Of a stretch of 64,000 nt of DNA, positions 35,360 to 43,580 are shown one piece after another. Positions within the stretch are counted from its first letter, which is position 1. Every line of letters begins with the position of its first letter. Location: the NCBI RefSeq assembly GCF_002105555.1, contig NZ_CP020612.1, positions 1,294,001 to 1,358,000 of the forward strand, in the 5' to 3' direction. The notes under the pieces were generated by a model. That model did not search any database and was not told where the DNA came from. It worked only from the letters and a program-made list of their open reading frames with translations. The position numbers were made by a program, and so were the translations under genes. This DNA comes from Paracoccus contaminans. Lineage in GTDB: Bacteria; Pseudomonadota; Alphaproteobacteria; Rhodobacterales; Rhodobacteraceae.

Positions 35360-36588
35360 ACGGACAATCACCCGAGACGGCGCGCCCCCCTGCCACCCCC
35401 GCCGGCGGGGCATCCGCCCCGTTCCCCGCGGGCATCGGCGCCTATGTCGCCCGCAACATCCGCGACTATGGGCTGCTGATCGCGCTGATCGCGATCATGG
35501 GCTTTTTCCAGGCGGTCACGGGCGGGACGCTGCTGCGCCCGGTCAACATCACCAACCTGTTCCTGCAGAACAGCTACATCATCATCATGGCGCTGGGGAT
35601 GCTGCTGGTCATCGTGGCCGGGCATATCGACCTGTCGGTCGGCTCGGTCATGGGCTTCATCGGGGCGCTGGCGGCGGTGATGGTGGTGTCCTGGCATCAG
35701 CCGGTCTGGCTGGCGGTGGCCGTCTCGCTGGTCGTCGGCATGGTGATCGGCGCGGTGCAGGGCTATTTCGTCGCCTATTGGAAGATCCCGTCCTTCATCG
35801 TCACGCTGGCGGGGATGCTGGTCTTCCGGGGGCTGTCGCTGTGGCTGTTGGCCGGGCAGTCGATCGGGCCGTTTCCGCCCAGCTTTCAGGCGCTCTCCAC
35901 CGGCTTTGTCCCCGACCTGCTGGGCGTGGGCAAGCCCAACGCGCTGGCGCTGGCCGCGGGGGCGCTGGCGGTCCTGCTGATCGTCTGGACCGGCCTGCGC
36001 GCCCGCGCCCGCAATGCCCGCTACGGGATCGAGGACGAGCCGCAGGGCCTGTTCATCCTGCGCAATGTGGTGACGGGGGCGGCGCTGCTGTTCGTGACAT
36101 GGAAGCTGGCCTGGTTCCGCGGGCTGCCGAACGTGATGCTGTCGATGGTCGCCCTGACGCTGGTCTATGTCTTCGTGACCGAACGCACGACGCTGGGCCG
36201 GCGCATCTATGCCGTGGGCGGCAATGCGCGGGCGGCGGCGCTGTCGGGCATCCGCACGCGGCGGCTGACCTTCCTGACCTTCGTCAACATGGGGCTGCTG
36301 GCCGCGCTGGCCGGGCTGATCTATGCCGCGCGGCTGAACACCGCCACGCCCAAGGCCGGCTTCGGGGTCGAACTGGACGTGATCGCGGCGGTGTTCATCG
36401 GCGGGGCATCCATGTCGGGGGGCGCGGGCAAGATCGTCGGCGCGGTCATCGGCGCCTTCATCATGGGGGTGATGAACAACGGCATGTCGATCCTGGGGAT
36501 CGGCATCGACTATCAGCAGGTCATCAAGGGCCTGGTGCTGCTCGCCGCCGTGTTCTTCGATGTCTACAACAAGAACCGCGAGGGTTGA
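35356..36588 (+). CDS. gguB: Sugar ABC transporter permease GguB
   Basis: The 410-residue inner-membrane permease is of the AraH/RbsC/XylH type, with 8-10 hydrophobic segments. Family sequences are [54 protein letters not shown] and [20 protein letters not shown]. It overlaps gguA by 4 bases (ATGA). The N-terminal Pro-rich cytoplasmic tail (about residues 1-28) is normal for GguB/XylH-like proteins. It completes the ChvE importer. Confidence 0.95.
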   Translation: MNGQSPETARPPATPAGGASAPFPAGIGAYVARNIRDYGLLIALIAIMGFFQAVTGGTLLRPVNITNLFLQNSYIIIMALGMLLVIVAGHIDLSVGSVMGFIGALAAVMVVSWHQPVWLAVAVSLVVGMVIGAVQGYFVAYWKIPSFIVTLAGMLVFRGLSLWLLAGQSIGPFPPSFQALSTGFVPDLLGVGKPNALALAAGALAVLLIVWTGLRARARNARYGIEDEPQGLFILRNVVTGAALLFVTWKLAWFRGLPNVMLSMVALTLVYVFVTERTTLGRRIYAVGGNARAAALSGIRTRRLTFLTFVNMGLLAALAGLIYAARLNTATPKAGFGVELDVIAAVFIGGASMSGGAGKIVGAVIGAFIMGVMNNGMSILGIGIDYQQVIKGLVLLAAVFFDVYNKNREG

Positions 36589-36591
36589 GCC

Positions 36592-36741
36592 ATGATCCTG
36601 CCGCCGCGCCGCGAGGCCCATCGGGGCCTTATCCAGCGGACCGGCCGCGCCGGGCGCGACCTGCCGGTGCGGGCGATGTTCATCGCCTTTGAGGCGCGGC
36701 GCGGCTGCCGGGGCAATCGGGCCGGCAGGGGCCGGCGCTGA
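36592..36741 (+). CDS. Possible 49-residue linking ORF
   Basis: An ATG 3 bases after the gguB stop opens a 49-codon frame that ends in a TGA sharing its last base with the ATG of the sugar dehydrogenase (TGATG). GAGGG precedes it. The peptide is short and basic (MILPPRREAHRGLIQRTGRA, then GR...). No family is recognised. It may be a coupling leader, a pseudogene remnant or chance; composition (many Arg) argues for caution. Confidence 0.25.
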   Translation: MILPPRREAHRGLIQRTGRAGRDLPVRAMFIAFEARRGCRGNRAGRGRR

Positions 36742-37652
36742 TGCGCATCGCACTCGTCGGGATCGGCAAGATCGCGCTTGACCAGCATGTTCCGGCGCTG
36801 GCCGCCAGCCCCGACTGGGAACTGGCCGCGACCGTCTCGCGCCATGGGCGGGTCGATGGGGTCGAGGCATTCACCGACATCGAGGCGATGCTGGCCGCGC
36901 GCCCCGACATCGAGGCGGTCAGCCTCTGCCTGCCGCCGGTGCCGCGGTTCGAGGCGGCGCAGGCGGTGCTGGCAGCCGGGCGGCACCTGATGCTGGAAAA
37001 GCCGCCCGGCGCGACGCTGGCCGAGGTGCATATCCTTCGGGACATGGCGCAGGCCGCGGGCGTGACGCTGTTCGCCACCTGGCATTCGCGCATGGCCCGG
37101 GGGGTGGGGCCGGCGCAGCGCTGGCTAGCCGGGCGGCGCGTCACCGGCGGCCGGATCATCTGGCGCGAGGATGTGCGCCGCTGGCACCCCGGCCAGGACT
37201 GGATCTTCGATGCGGGCGGCATGGGCGTCTTTGATCCCGGCATCAACGCGCTGTCGATCCTGACTGCGATTCTGCCCGCCCCCGTCCGGCTGCTTGGGGC
37301 AGAGCTGGACGTGCCCGCAAACCGCCAGGCCCCGATCGCCGCGCGGCTGTCGCTGTCGGACGGGATCACCGCTGATTTCGATTTCCGCCAGCAGGGGCCG
37401 CAGACCTGGGATATCGAGCTTGCCACCGACGGCGGCAAACTAGCCCTGCGCATGGGCGGCAACCTGCTTGAACTGGACGGCCGCCCCGCGCTGGGCGAGG
37501 ACAGCATCGCCGGGGAATATCCTGCCCTTTACGCCCGCATGGCGGAACTGGTCCGCAGCGCCGCCCAAGATGTCGATCTGGCGCCGATGGTGCTGGTCGC
37601 CGATGCCTTCACCCTTGGCAGGCGCTTTTTCGGCCCGCCCTTCGAATTCTGA
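36741..37652 (+). CDS. Gfo/Idh/MocA-family D-galactose/L-arabinose 1-dehydrogenase
   Basis: The 303-residue NAD(P)-dependent enzyme oxidises the sugar at C1 to its lactone, the first step of the De Ley-Doudoroff pathway. The N-terminus IALVGIGKIALDQHVPAL is the Rossmann motif. HLMLEKPPGATLAE holds Lys87, and FATWHSRMA holds His115, matching the Lys and His of Azospirillum L-arabinose dehydrogenase with a constant offset. GMGVFDPGINALSIL follows. The context (ChvE importer, lactonase, mutarotase, dgoK, dgoA) supports galactose, with arabinose likely as a second substrate. Confidence 0.9.
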   Translation: MRIALVGIGKIALDQHVPALAASPDWELAATVSRHGRVDGVEAFTDIEAMLAARPDIEAVSLCLPPVPRFEAAQAVLAAGRHLMLEKPPGATLAEVHILRDMAQAAGVTLFATWHSRMARGVGPAQRWLAGRRVTGGRIIWREDVRRWHPGQDWIFDAGGMGVFDPGINALSILTAILPAPVRLLGAELDVPANRQAPIAARLSLSDGITADFDFRQQGPQTWDIELATDGGKLALRMGGNLLELDGRPALGEDSIAGEYPALYARMAELVRSAAQDVDLAPMVLVADAFTLGRRFFGPPFEF

Positions 37653-37997
37653 CAGCCGCCCCGCGGGAAAGAGCCATGTCCACCAGCCAGGGAAGCAAAG
37701 AGGATGAGCCGGCGCTGCCTGCATGGCCCGGTCCTGCGGGACGCGGCACCGGGGGGGCGGTGCCGGGTATCCGCGCGGCGCGGCGGCGGCGGCGCGGGGC
37801 CGCCGCCCGGCAGGGCGCGCGCGGATGCCGGGCCGCGCCGCCGAAGGCGCAGGGGCGCATGTGCCGGCATTGGCCCGAGGGGCGCGCGATCCGGCAGGCG
37901 GGCGCGGCCCCTCTGCGCGAAGGGGGGGCGCCGATGGCGCGCGGGGGCAGCACGGGCCGGGGCAGGCCGGCCTGCGCAGCTTTGCCGGGGGCGCGCG
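37653..37997. other. 345-base GC-rich spacer inside the sugar operon
   Basis: Frames here are Arg/Gly/Ala-rich and unlike their neighbours, so no gene is called. One 111-codon frame starts at 37676, with GGGAAAG before its ATG, and runs into the lactonase start; it begins like a protein (MSTSQGSKEDEPALPAWPG) but soon turns into Arg runs. The segment has a hairpin at 37744-37765 (CGGCACC/GGTGCCG). It may be a decayed gene. Confidence 0.5.
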
Positions 37998-38834
37998 ATG
38001 ATATCCTATGACGAGCGGCCCTGCGCCCTGGGCGAGGGCGCCTTGTGGCATCCGCTGCGCCGGCAGTTCTTCTGGTTCGACATCCTCGCCGGGCGGCTTT
38101 TGTCGCGCGAAGGGGACGCGCCGCGGGAATGGCGGCTCGGCTGCATGGCCTCTGCGGCCGGCTGGGTGGACCGCGACAGGCTGATGATCGGGACCGAGGC
38201 GGGGCTTGCCCTGCTGGATCTGCGCGGCGGGGGGCTGACGCCGGTGGCGCGGATCGGGGACGGGACCACGCGTTCGAATGACGGGCGGGCCGACCGGCAG
38301 GGCGGCTTCTGGATCTCGGCCATGGGCCGGGGGGCCGAGGCGGGTGCCGGGGCGATCTGGCGCTGGCACCGGGGCGCGCTGCGGCGGATCGCGGCGGGCA
38401 TCACCATCCCGAACGCCATCTGCTTTTCGCCCGATGGCCGGCTTGCGCATTATGCCGATACGGCGCGCGCGCTTGTCTGGCGCCAGCCGCTGGATGCGGA
38501 CGGCTGGCCCAAGGGGCCGGCGCAGCCCTTCCTGGACCTGGCCCCCATGGGGCTGAACCCTGACGGGGCGGTGATCGATTCCTCGGGCGCGCTGTGCCTG
38601 GCCTGCTGGGGCGCGGGATGCGTCATCCGCTTTGCCCCGGATGGGCGGCGGCTGGACATGATCGCGGTCGGCGGGCGGCAGGCAAGCTGCCCGGCCTTTG
38701 GCGGCGCGGACATGCGCGATCTGCTGGTCACGACCGCCCTGCAGGATCTTGCCGCGCCCGGACCGGGCGACGGGCTGCCCTGGCTGGTCCGCGCGGCGGT
38801 GCCCGGCCTGGCCGAACCCCAGGTGCTGGTGTGA
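37998..38834 (+). CDS. SMP-30/gluconolactonase-family sugar lactonase
   Basis: The 278-residue six-bladed propeller enzyme hydrolyses galactono- or arabinono-lactone to the free acid. The N-terminus ISYDERPCALGEGALWHP supplies the metal-binding Glu of the family. RSNDGRADRQGGFWISAMG holds the Asn/Asp of the site, and NAICFSPDGRLAHYADT and GLNPDGAVIDSSGALCLA follow. The ATG at 37998 gives the normal start; the frame is open to 37704 but that part is low complexity. It overlaps the mutarotase by 4 bases. Confidence 0.9.
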   Translation: MISYDERPCALGEGALWHPLRRQFFWFDILAGRLLSREGDAPREWRLGCMASAAGWVDRDRLMIGTEAGLALLDLRGGGLTPVARIGDGTTRSNDGRADRQGGFWISAMGRGAEAGAGAIWRWHRGALRRIAAGITIPNAICFSPDGRLAHYADTARALVWRQPLDADGWPKGPAQPFLDLAPMGLNPDGAVIDSSGALCLACWGAGCVIRFAPDGRRLDMIAVGGRQASCPAFGGADMRDLLVTTALQDLAAPGPGDGLPWLVRAAVPGLAEPQVLV

Positions 38835-39808
38835 CCGCGCCCTTCGGCCTCATGCCCGACGGCCGGCCGGTCGAGGCGCTGACGCTGTCCGCCGGCCCGC
38901 TGAGGGCGCGGCTGCTGACGCTGGGGGCCACGGTGCAGGATCTGCGGCTCGACGGGGTCGGCCATCCGCTGGTGCTGGGGGCGCCCGATGTCGCGGGCTG
39001 TCTGGGACCGGCGCGCCATGTCGGCACAATCGTGGGGCGCCTTGCCAACCGCCTGGGCGGGGCGCGGTTCACCCTGGACGGGCGCGGCTACCGGACCGAT
39101 CCGAACTGGCTGGGCCGCCACACGCTCCATGGCGGGGATGACGGCGTTGACCGGCATCTGTGGCGGATCGAGGAAGAGGCCACCGACCGCGCCGCCCTGA
39201 CGCTCGATCTGCCGGACGGCCATATGGGCTTTCCCGGCCGGATCACCCTGCGCGCCGCGTTCAGCGTGACGCCTGACGCGCTGCGCCTTGACCTGACCGC
39301 GCGGGCCGATGCGCCGACGCCGTGCAGCCTGGCCCATCACGGCTATTTCGACCTGGACGGGCGGGGCGACATCCGCGGCCACCGGCTGCGCGTGCAGGCC
39401 GATCACTACCTGCCCGTGGACGATGAGCTGATCCCCACCGGCGAGATCGCCCCCGTCGAGGGCACACGCTTCGATTTCCGGGACGGGCGGCAGATCGGCG
39501 AGGCGGGCTATGACCACAACCTGTGCCTGTCGGACGGGCCGCGCCGGCTGCGCCCGGTGGCCCTGCTGACGGGCGAAAGCGGGCTGTCGCTGGGTGTCGA
39601 GACGACCGCCTGCGGGATGCAGGTCTATGACGGCGCCCATTTCGACGCCGTCGCCGGGCTGGACGGCCGCCGCTATGGCCCGCGCGCGGGCATCGCGCTG
39701 GAAACGCAGGGCTGGCCCGATGCGCCGAACCGGCCGGCCTTTCCCCCCGCGATCCTGCGGCCGGGCGAAGTCTATCGCGAAACGACCATCTACAGGATCA
39801 TCCCGTGA
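38831..39808 (+). CDS. galM: Aldose 1-epimerase (mutarotase)
   Basis: The 325-residue enzyme interconverts alpha and beta sugar anomers. VGTIVGRLANRLGGARFTLDG, HTLHGGDDGVDR (catalytic-site His), LAHHGYFDLDG and YDHNLCL with a conserved C-terminal Glu in GIALETQGWPDAPN all fit GalM. GTG at 38831 overlaps the lactonase stop; a later ATG at 38852 would drop only seven residues. It supplies the anomer used by the dehydrogenase. Confidence 0.92.
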   Translation: MTAPFGLMPDGRPVEALTLSAGPLRARLLTLGATVQDLRLDGVGHPLVLGAPDVAGCLGPARHVGTIVGRLANRLGGARFTLDGRGYRTDPNWLGRHTLHGGDDGVDRHLWRIEEEATDRAALTLDLPDGHMGFPGRITLRAAFSVTPDALRLDLTARADAPTPCSLAHHGYFDLDGRGDIRGHRLRVQADHYLPVDDELIPTGEIAPVEGTRFDFRDGRQIGEAGYDHNLCLSDGPRRLRPVALLTGESGLSLGVETTACGMQVYDGAHFDAVAGLDGRRYGPRAGIALETQGWPDAPNRPAFPPAILRPGEVYRETTIYRIIP

Positions 39809-40731
39809 CGGCGCGGCTGATCGGCATCGATTGGGGCACCAGCTCGTTCCGCGCCTGGCTGATGGACGGCACGGGGGCGGTGATCGACAGCCTTGCCGCC
39901 CCCTGCGGCATCCTGTCGGTCGAGGGCGGCGATTTCGAGGGCGCCTTTGCCCGGCTGGTCGGGCATTGGCCAGCGGTTCCGGTGATCGCCTCGGGGATGA
40001 TCGCCAGCCGCAACGGCTGGGTCGAGGCGCCCTATCTGCCGCTGCCGCTGGATGCGGCGGCGCTGGCGGCCGGGCTGGTCGCGCATCGCGCGGGCGGGCG
40101 GGTCATCCATTTCGTCCCCGGCGCGCTGGGCGGATCGGGGGGGCTGCCCGACGTGATGCGGGGCGAGGAAACCGAGATCGCCGGCCACCTGGCGGCGGGC
40201 GGGGCGGATGGCCTGTTCGTCCTGCCCGGCACCCACAGCAAATGGGCGCAGATCGAGGGCGCCCGCCTGACCGCGTTCCGCACCGCCATGACCGGAGAGG
40301 CCTATGCCCTGCTGATGGCCCATTCCATCCTCGGCCGGCTGGCCCCGGCCCGGACCCCAGGGGAACCCGAGGAGGCGACCGCCGGCAGGGCGGCGGCCTT
40401 CGCCCGCGGCCTTGCGGCGGGCCGGGCGGAAGGGGCGCTGCTGGCGCGGGCGTTTTCGGCCCGCACGCTGGCGCTCACCGGCCGGCTTGCGGCCGATGAG
40501 ATCGGGGATTACCTGTCCGGCCTTCTGATCGGGGACGAGGTGGCGGCGATGCTGGCAGGGATGCCCGCCTTTGCCGCCCCGCTGGCCGTGACGGTGATCG
40601 GCCGCGGCGATCTGGCGGCGCGCTATGCCGCCGCGCTGGGCGAATGCGGCGCCAGCGCCCGGATCGCGCCGCCCGGCATGGCGCGCGAGGGGCTGCGCGC
40701 CATAGGAAAACAGGCAGGACTGATCCCATGA
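39805..40731 (+). CDS. dgoK: 2-keto-3-deoxygalactonokinase
   Basis: The 308-residue kinase phosphorylates 2-keto-3-deoxygalactonate at C6. The N-terminus LIGIDWGTSSFRAWLMDGTG is the phosphate-binding strand of DgoK. IASGMIASRNGWVEAPYL, VLPGTHSKWAQIEGARLTAF and ALLMAHSILGRL are family sequences. A GTG start overlaps the galM stop by 4 bases, and the stop overlaps the aldolase start. Its presence makes galactose the most likely main substrate of the operon. Confidence 0.94.
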   Translation: MTARLIGIDWGTSSFRAWLMDGTGAVIDSLAAPCGILSVEGGDFEGAFARLVGHWPAVPVIASGMIASRNGWVEAPYLPLPLDAAALAAGLVAHRAGGRVIHFVPGALGGSGGLPDVMRGEETEIAGHLAAGGADGLFVLPGTHSKWAQIEGARLTAFRTAMTGEAYALLMAHSILGRLAPARTPGEPEEATAGRAAAFARGLAAGRAEGALLARAFSARTLALTGRLAADEIGDYLSGLLIGDEVAAMLAGMPAFAAPLAVTVIGRGDLAARYAAALGECGASARIAPPGMAREGLRAIGKQAGLIP

Positions 40732-41354
40732 TGGACGAAAACGACGCCTTTGCCGCCTGCCCGCTGGTGGCCATCCTGCGCGGGCTTGCCCCGCCCGAGG
40801 CCGAGGATATCGGCGCGGCGCTGGTCGGCGCGGGCTTTCGCCTGATCGAGGTGCCGCTGAACTCGCCCCGGCCGCTGGACAGCATCGAAAGGCTGGCCCG
40901 CCGCTTTGGCGACCAGGCGGTGATCGGCGCGGGCACGGTGCTGGACCCAGCCGAGGTCGATGCGCTGGCCGAGGCAGGGGGGCGGCTGGTTGTCGCCCCG
41001 AACTTTGACCCGGCGGTTGCGGCGGCCGCAGCCCGGCGCGGCATGGCCTATGCGCCCGGCATCGCCACCCCGTCCGAGGCATTCGCCGCCCTGCAGGCCG
41101 GCGCGGCCATGCTGAAGCTGTTTCCGGCCGAGATGATCCCCCCTGCGGCGGTCAAGGCGATGCGGGCCGTCCTGCCGGGCGCGGCGCGGCTTGTCCCCGT
41201 GGGCGGCATCACGCCGGATGCGATGGCCCCCTATCGTGCTGCCGGGGCCGACGGATTCGGGCTGGGCAGCGCGCTTTACCGTCCGGGGATGGGCGCGGCC
41301 GATGTGGCGCGCAACGCCGCCGCATTCATGGCCGCGCTGCCGGCGGCGGGCTGA
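40728..41354 (+). CDS. dgoA: 2-dehydro-3-deoxy-6-phosphogalactonate aldolase
   Basis: The 208-residue class-I aldolase splits KDPGal into pyruvate and glyceraldehyde 3-phosphate. LVAILRGLAPPEA begins the barrel; IEVPLNSP carries Glu41; MLKLFPAEM has Schiff-base Lys130; and VPVGGITPDAMAPYRAAGAD is typical of DgoA rather than Eda. The ATG at 40728 overlaps the kinase stop. It is the last gene of the operon, followed by a hairpin at 41361-41388. Confidence 0.94.
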   Translation: MMDENDAFAACPLVAILRGLAPPEAEDIGAALVGAGFRLIEVPLNSPRPLDSIERLARRFGDQAVIGAGTVLDPAEVDALAEAGGRLVVAPNFDPAVAAAAARRGMAYAPGIATPSEAFAALQAGAAMLKLFPAEMIPPAAVKAMRAVLPGAARLVPVGGITPDAMAPYRAAGADGFGLGSALYRPGMGAADVARNAAAFMAALPAAG

Positions 41355-41360
41355 ACGCGT

Positions 41361-41388
41361 GCCGCCGCCCCGCCTGTCCGGCGGCGGC
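41361..41388 (+). terminator. Hairpin after the sugar operon
   Basis: GCCGCCGCC (41361-41369), 10-base loop, GGCGGCGGC (41380-41388), starting 7 bases after the dgoA stop. There is no T-run. It separates the sugar operon from pqqA. Confidence 0.6.
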
Positions 41389-41496
41389 GCATGATCGGGC
41401 CATCACCGGGCCGGGCGGCCCCTCGGGCCGGCATCGTGCCCGCCCGCCACTGGCCGGTCAGCCGCGCTGTAAGACCAAAGGGGGATGCCCTTGCCG

Positions 41497-41525
41497 TTGA
41501 CAGACCGCCGGCAGGGGCAAAGACT
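41497..41525 (+). promoter_or_regulatory. Candidate pqqA promoter
   Basis: A consensus -35 box TTGACA (41497-41502) is followed after 17 bases by AAGACT (41520-41525), a weak -10. It is 30 bases upstream of the pqqA ATG. The 200-base gap between dgoA and pqqA fits an independent promoter. Confidence 0.4.
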
Positions 41526-41554
41526 GAAGCTGTCATGCAAATGAGGAGGCACGC

Positions 41555-41656
41555 ATGCAGTGGTCCAAACCCCAGATCCGCGAGATTCGCTGCGGAATGG
41601 AAATCAACATGTATGGTCCGGCCGAGGATGATCGCGACGCGCGCGATCTGCTCTGA
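41555..41656 (+). CDS. pqqA: PQQ precursor peptide PqqA
   Basis: This 33-residue ribosomal peptide is the source of both carbons and nitrogens of pyrroloquinoline quinone. The core CGMEINMYGP places Glu16 and Tyr20 with the required three-residue spacing; PqqE joins these two side chains. The ATG follows AGGAGG at 41545-41550 with 4 bases between. The N-terminus MQWSKPQIREI resembles PqqA of other proteobacteria. The acidic tail ends in ARDLL. It is too short for most gene finders and is the first gene of pqqABCDE. Confidence 0.93.
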   Translation: MQWSKPQIREIRCGMEINMYGPAEDDRDARDLL

Positions 41657-41671
41657 CCCGCGACCGGCGAC

Positions 41672-42550
41672 ATGAAGCTGACGATCCTTGGGGCGGCCGC
41701 CGGAGGGGGGCTGCCCCAATGGAATTGCGGGTGCCGCAACTGCGCCGATGCCCGCGCGGGCCGCATCCCGGCAATGACCCAGTCCTCGGTGGCCGTGACC
41801 CTGGACGGGCAGACGGCCCTGCTGAACGCCTCGCCCGACATCCGGGCGCAGCTGCAGGCTTGCGGCCTTGCGCCGCCCGGCCTGCGGGGCAGCCCCTTCG
41901 CCGCCGTGGTGCTGACCAACGGGGATGTTGATCACCTTGCCGGGCTGCTGAGCCTGCGCGAAGGCTCGGCCTTTGCGGTGCATGCGACGCCTGCGACGCT
42001 GGACATCCTGGATCAGCCGATCTTCCGGGTGCTCGCCCCCGATCATGTCCGGCGCGCGCCCATCGCGCTGGACCGCCCGTTCGAGCCGGTGCCCGGTCTG
42101 CGGATCACCGCCTTTGCCGTTCCGGGCAAGGTCGCGCTTTATCTCGAGGAGGGAGAGCCCGATACCCGCCTTGTCGGAGAGCAGACCGTGGGCCTGCGCC
42201 TTGAGGCGGGCGGGCGCTGCGTCCTTTACATTCCCGGCTGCGCGGCCATTCCGGATGACCTGCTGGCCCGGATGGGGGATGCCGACGTGATCCTGTTCGA
42301 TGGCACCGTATGGGCCGACGACGACATGGGGCGCACGGGCACCGGCACGAAAAGCGGCGCGCGCATGGGGCATATGGCCATGTCGGGCCCGGCGGGCAGC
42401 ATCGCCCGCCTGTCGGGCCTGGGCGGGCGCCGCGTCTTTCTTCATGTGAACAACACCAACCCCGTTTTGCAGCCCGCCGCCCCCGAGCGCGCCGCATGCC
42501 AGGCCGCGGGATGGGAGATCGCCTTTGACGGCATGGAGATCGCGCCATGA
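41672..42550 (+). CDS. pqqB: PQQ biosynthesis protein PqqB
   Basis: The 292-residue protein has the metallo-beta-lactamase fold; PqqB is thought to hydroxylate the processed Glu-Tyr precursor. LGAAAGGGLPQWNCGCRNC holds the structural zinc cysteines, and LTNGDVDHLAGLLSL replaces the usual HxHxDH motif, as is normal for PqqB. FDGTVWADDDM and FLHVNNTNP are family sequences. It starts 15 bases after pqqA and overlaps pqqC by 4 bases. Confidence 0.95.
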   Translation: MKLTILGAAAGGGLPQWNCGCRNCADARAGRIPAMTQSSVAVTLDGQTALLNASPDIRAQLQACGLAPPGLRGSPFAAVVLTNGDVDHLAGLLSLREGSAFAVHATPATLDILDQPIFRVLAPDHVRRAPIALDRPFEPVPGLRITAFAVPGKVALYLEEGEPDTRLVGEQTVGLRLEAGGRCVLYIPGCAAIPDDLLARMGDADVILFDGTVWADDDMGRTGTGTKSGARMGHMAMSGPAGSIARLSGLGGRRVFLHVNNTNPVLQPAAPERAACQAAGWEIAFDGMEIAP

Positions 42551-43287
42551 CCGACCCATCGGACCGTGCCGCCTTCGAGGCGCGCCTGCGCCGCATCGGC
42601 GCCGAGCGGTATCACGACAGGCACCCGTTTCACGCGCTGCTGCATTCGGGGGGCTGTTCGATCGACCAGGTGCGCGCCTGGGTCATCAACCGCTATTACT
42701 ATCAATCGCGCATTCCCATGAAGGATGCCGCCTTCATGTCGCGGGTCGAGGATCCGGCCCTGCGCCGGGCCTGGCGTTCGCGGATCGAGGATCACGACGG
42801 CACGGAGGACCAGCCGGGCGGCATCTGGCGCTGGCTGCGTCTGGCCGAAGGCGTGGGGCTGGACCCGGATTATGTCGCCTCGGCGCGCGGGGTGCTGCCG
42901 GCCACGCGCTTTGCGGTCGATGCCTATGTGCGCTATGTGCGCGACCAGCCGCTGCTGGCCGCCGTCGCCTCGTCCCTGACGGAACTGTTCGCCCCCGCCA
43001 TCCATGAACAGCGCATCGCCGGCCTGCTGGCGCATTACGATTTCGCCAATCCGCAGACGATCAGCTATTTCCAGCACCGCCTGACCGAGGCGCCCAGGGA
43101 CGTGGCCTTCGGGCTGGGCTGGGTGCTGGATCATGCCAGGACGGCCGAGCAGCAGGACATGGCCGCCGATGCCCTGACCTTCAAGACGGACGTGCTGTGG
43201 GCGCAGCTCGACGCGCTGCATTCGGCCTATGTCGCGCCGGGGCGCATTCCTCCCGGCGGCTGGACGCCCGGCGAGGGGCTGGCATGA
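42547..43287 (+). CDS. pqqC: Pyrroloquinoline-quinone synthase PqqC
   Basis: The 246-residue all-helical oxidase performs the final ring closure and eight-electron oxidation to PQQ. RYHDRHPFHALLHSGGCSID near the N-terminus, WVINRYYYQSRIPMKDAA, and HDGTEDQPGGIWRWLRLAEG hold the conserved His, Arg and Tyr residues of the active site. The length is typical. It overlaps both pqqB and pqqD by 4 bases. Confidence 0.96.
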   Translation: MTDPSDRAAFEARLRRIGAERYHDRHPFHALLHSGGCSIDQVRAWVINRYYYQSRIPMKDAAFMSRVEDPALRRAWRSRIEDHDGTEDQPGGIWRWLRLAEGVGLDPDYVASARGVLPATRFAVDAYVRYVRDQPLLAAVASSLTELFAPAIHEQRIAGLLAHYDFANPQTISYFQHRLTEAPRDVAFGLGWVLDHARTAEQQDMAADALTFKTDVLWAQLDALHSAYVAPGRIPPGGWTPGEGLA

Positions 43288-43580
43288 GCGCGCCCGCCGC
43301 CCCCGCCCTTCCGGCCGCCGCACGGCCGCTGCTGCCGCGGGGGGTGCGGCTGCATCAGGACAGGGTGCGGCAGATGCCGGTTCTGCTGGGGCCGGAAACG
43401 GCACTGATGCTGGACGGGATCGGCGCGGCGATCCTGGCCGAGCTGGACGGCATCCGCGACATCGCCGCCATCAGCGCCTGCCTGTCGGTCCGCTATGGCG
43501 CCGCGGTGGAGGAGGTGCAGCCCGACGTGATCGCCTTCCTGTCCGACATGGCGGCGCGCCGCCTGGTGGCCGTCGCATGA
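43284..43580 (+). CDS. pqqD: PqqA peptide chaperone PqqD
   Basis: The 98-residue RiPP recognition protein binds PqqA and presents it to PqqE. LPRGVRLHQDRVRQMPVLLG is the conserved beginning, followed by ILAELDGIRDIAAISACLSV and a helix ending MAARRLVAV. The ATG at 43284 overlaps the pqqC stop (ATGA); the frame is open further upstream but inside pqqC. It is a separate protein rather than fused to PqqC, as happens in some methylotrophs. Confidence 0.93.
   Translation: MSAPAAPALPAAARPLLPRGVRLHQDRVRQMPVLLGPETALMLDGIGAAILAELDGIRDIAAISACLSVRYGAAVEEVQPDVIAFLSDMAARRLVAVA

Noticed and set aside
41391..41675. 94-codon frame overlapping pqqA
   Set aside because: It is out of phase with the clear PqqA peptide and lacks its own ribosome site.
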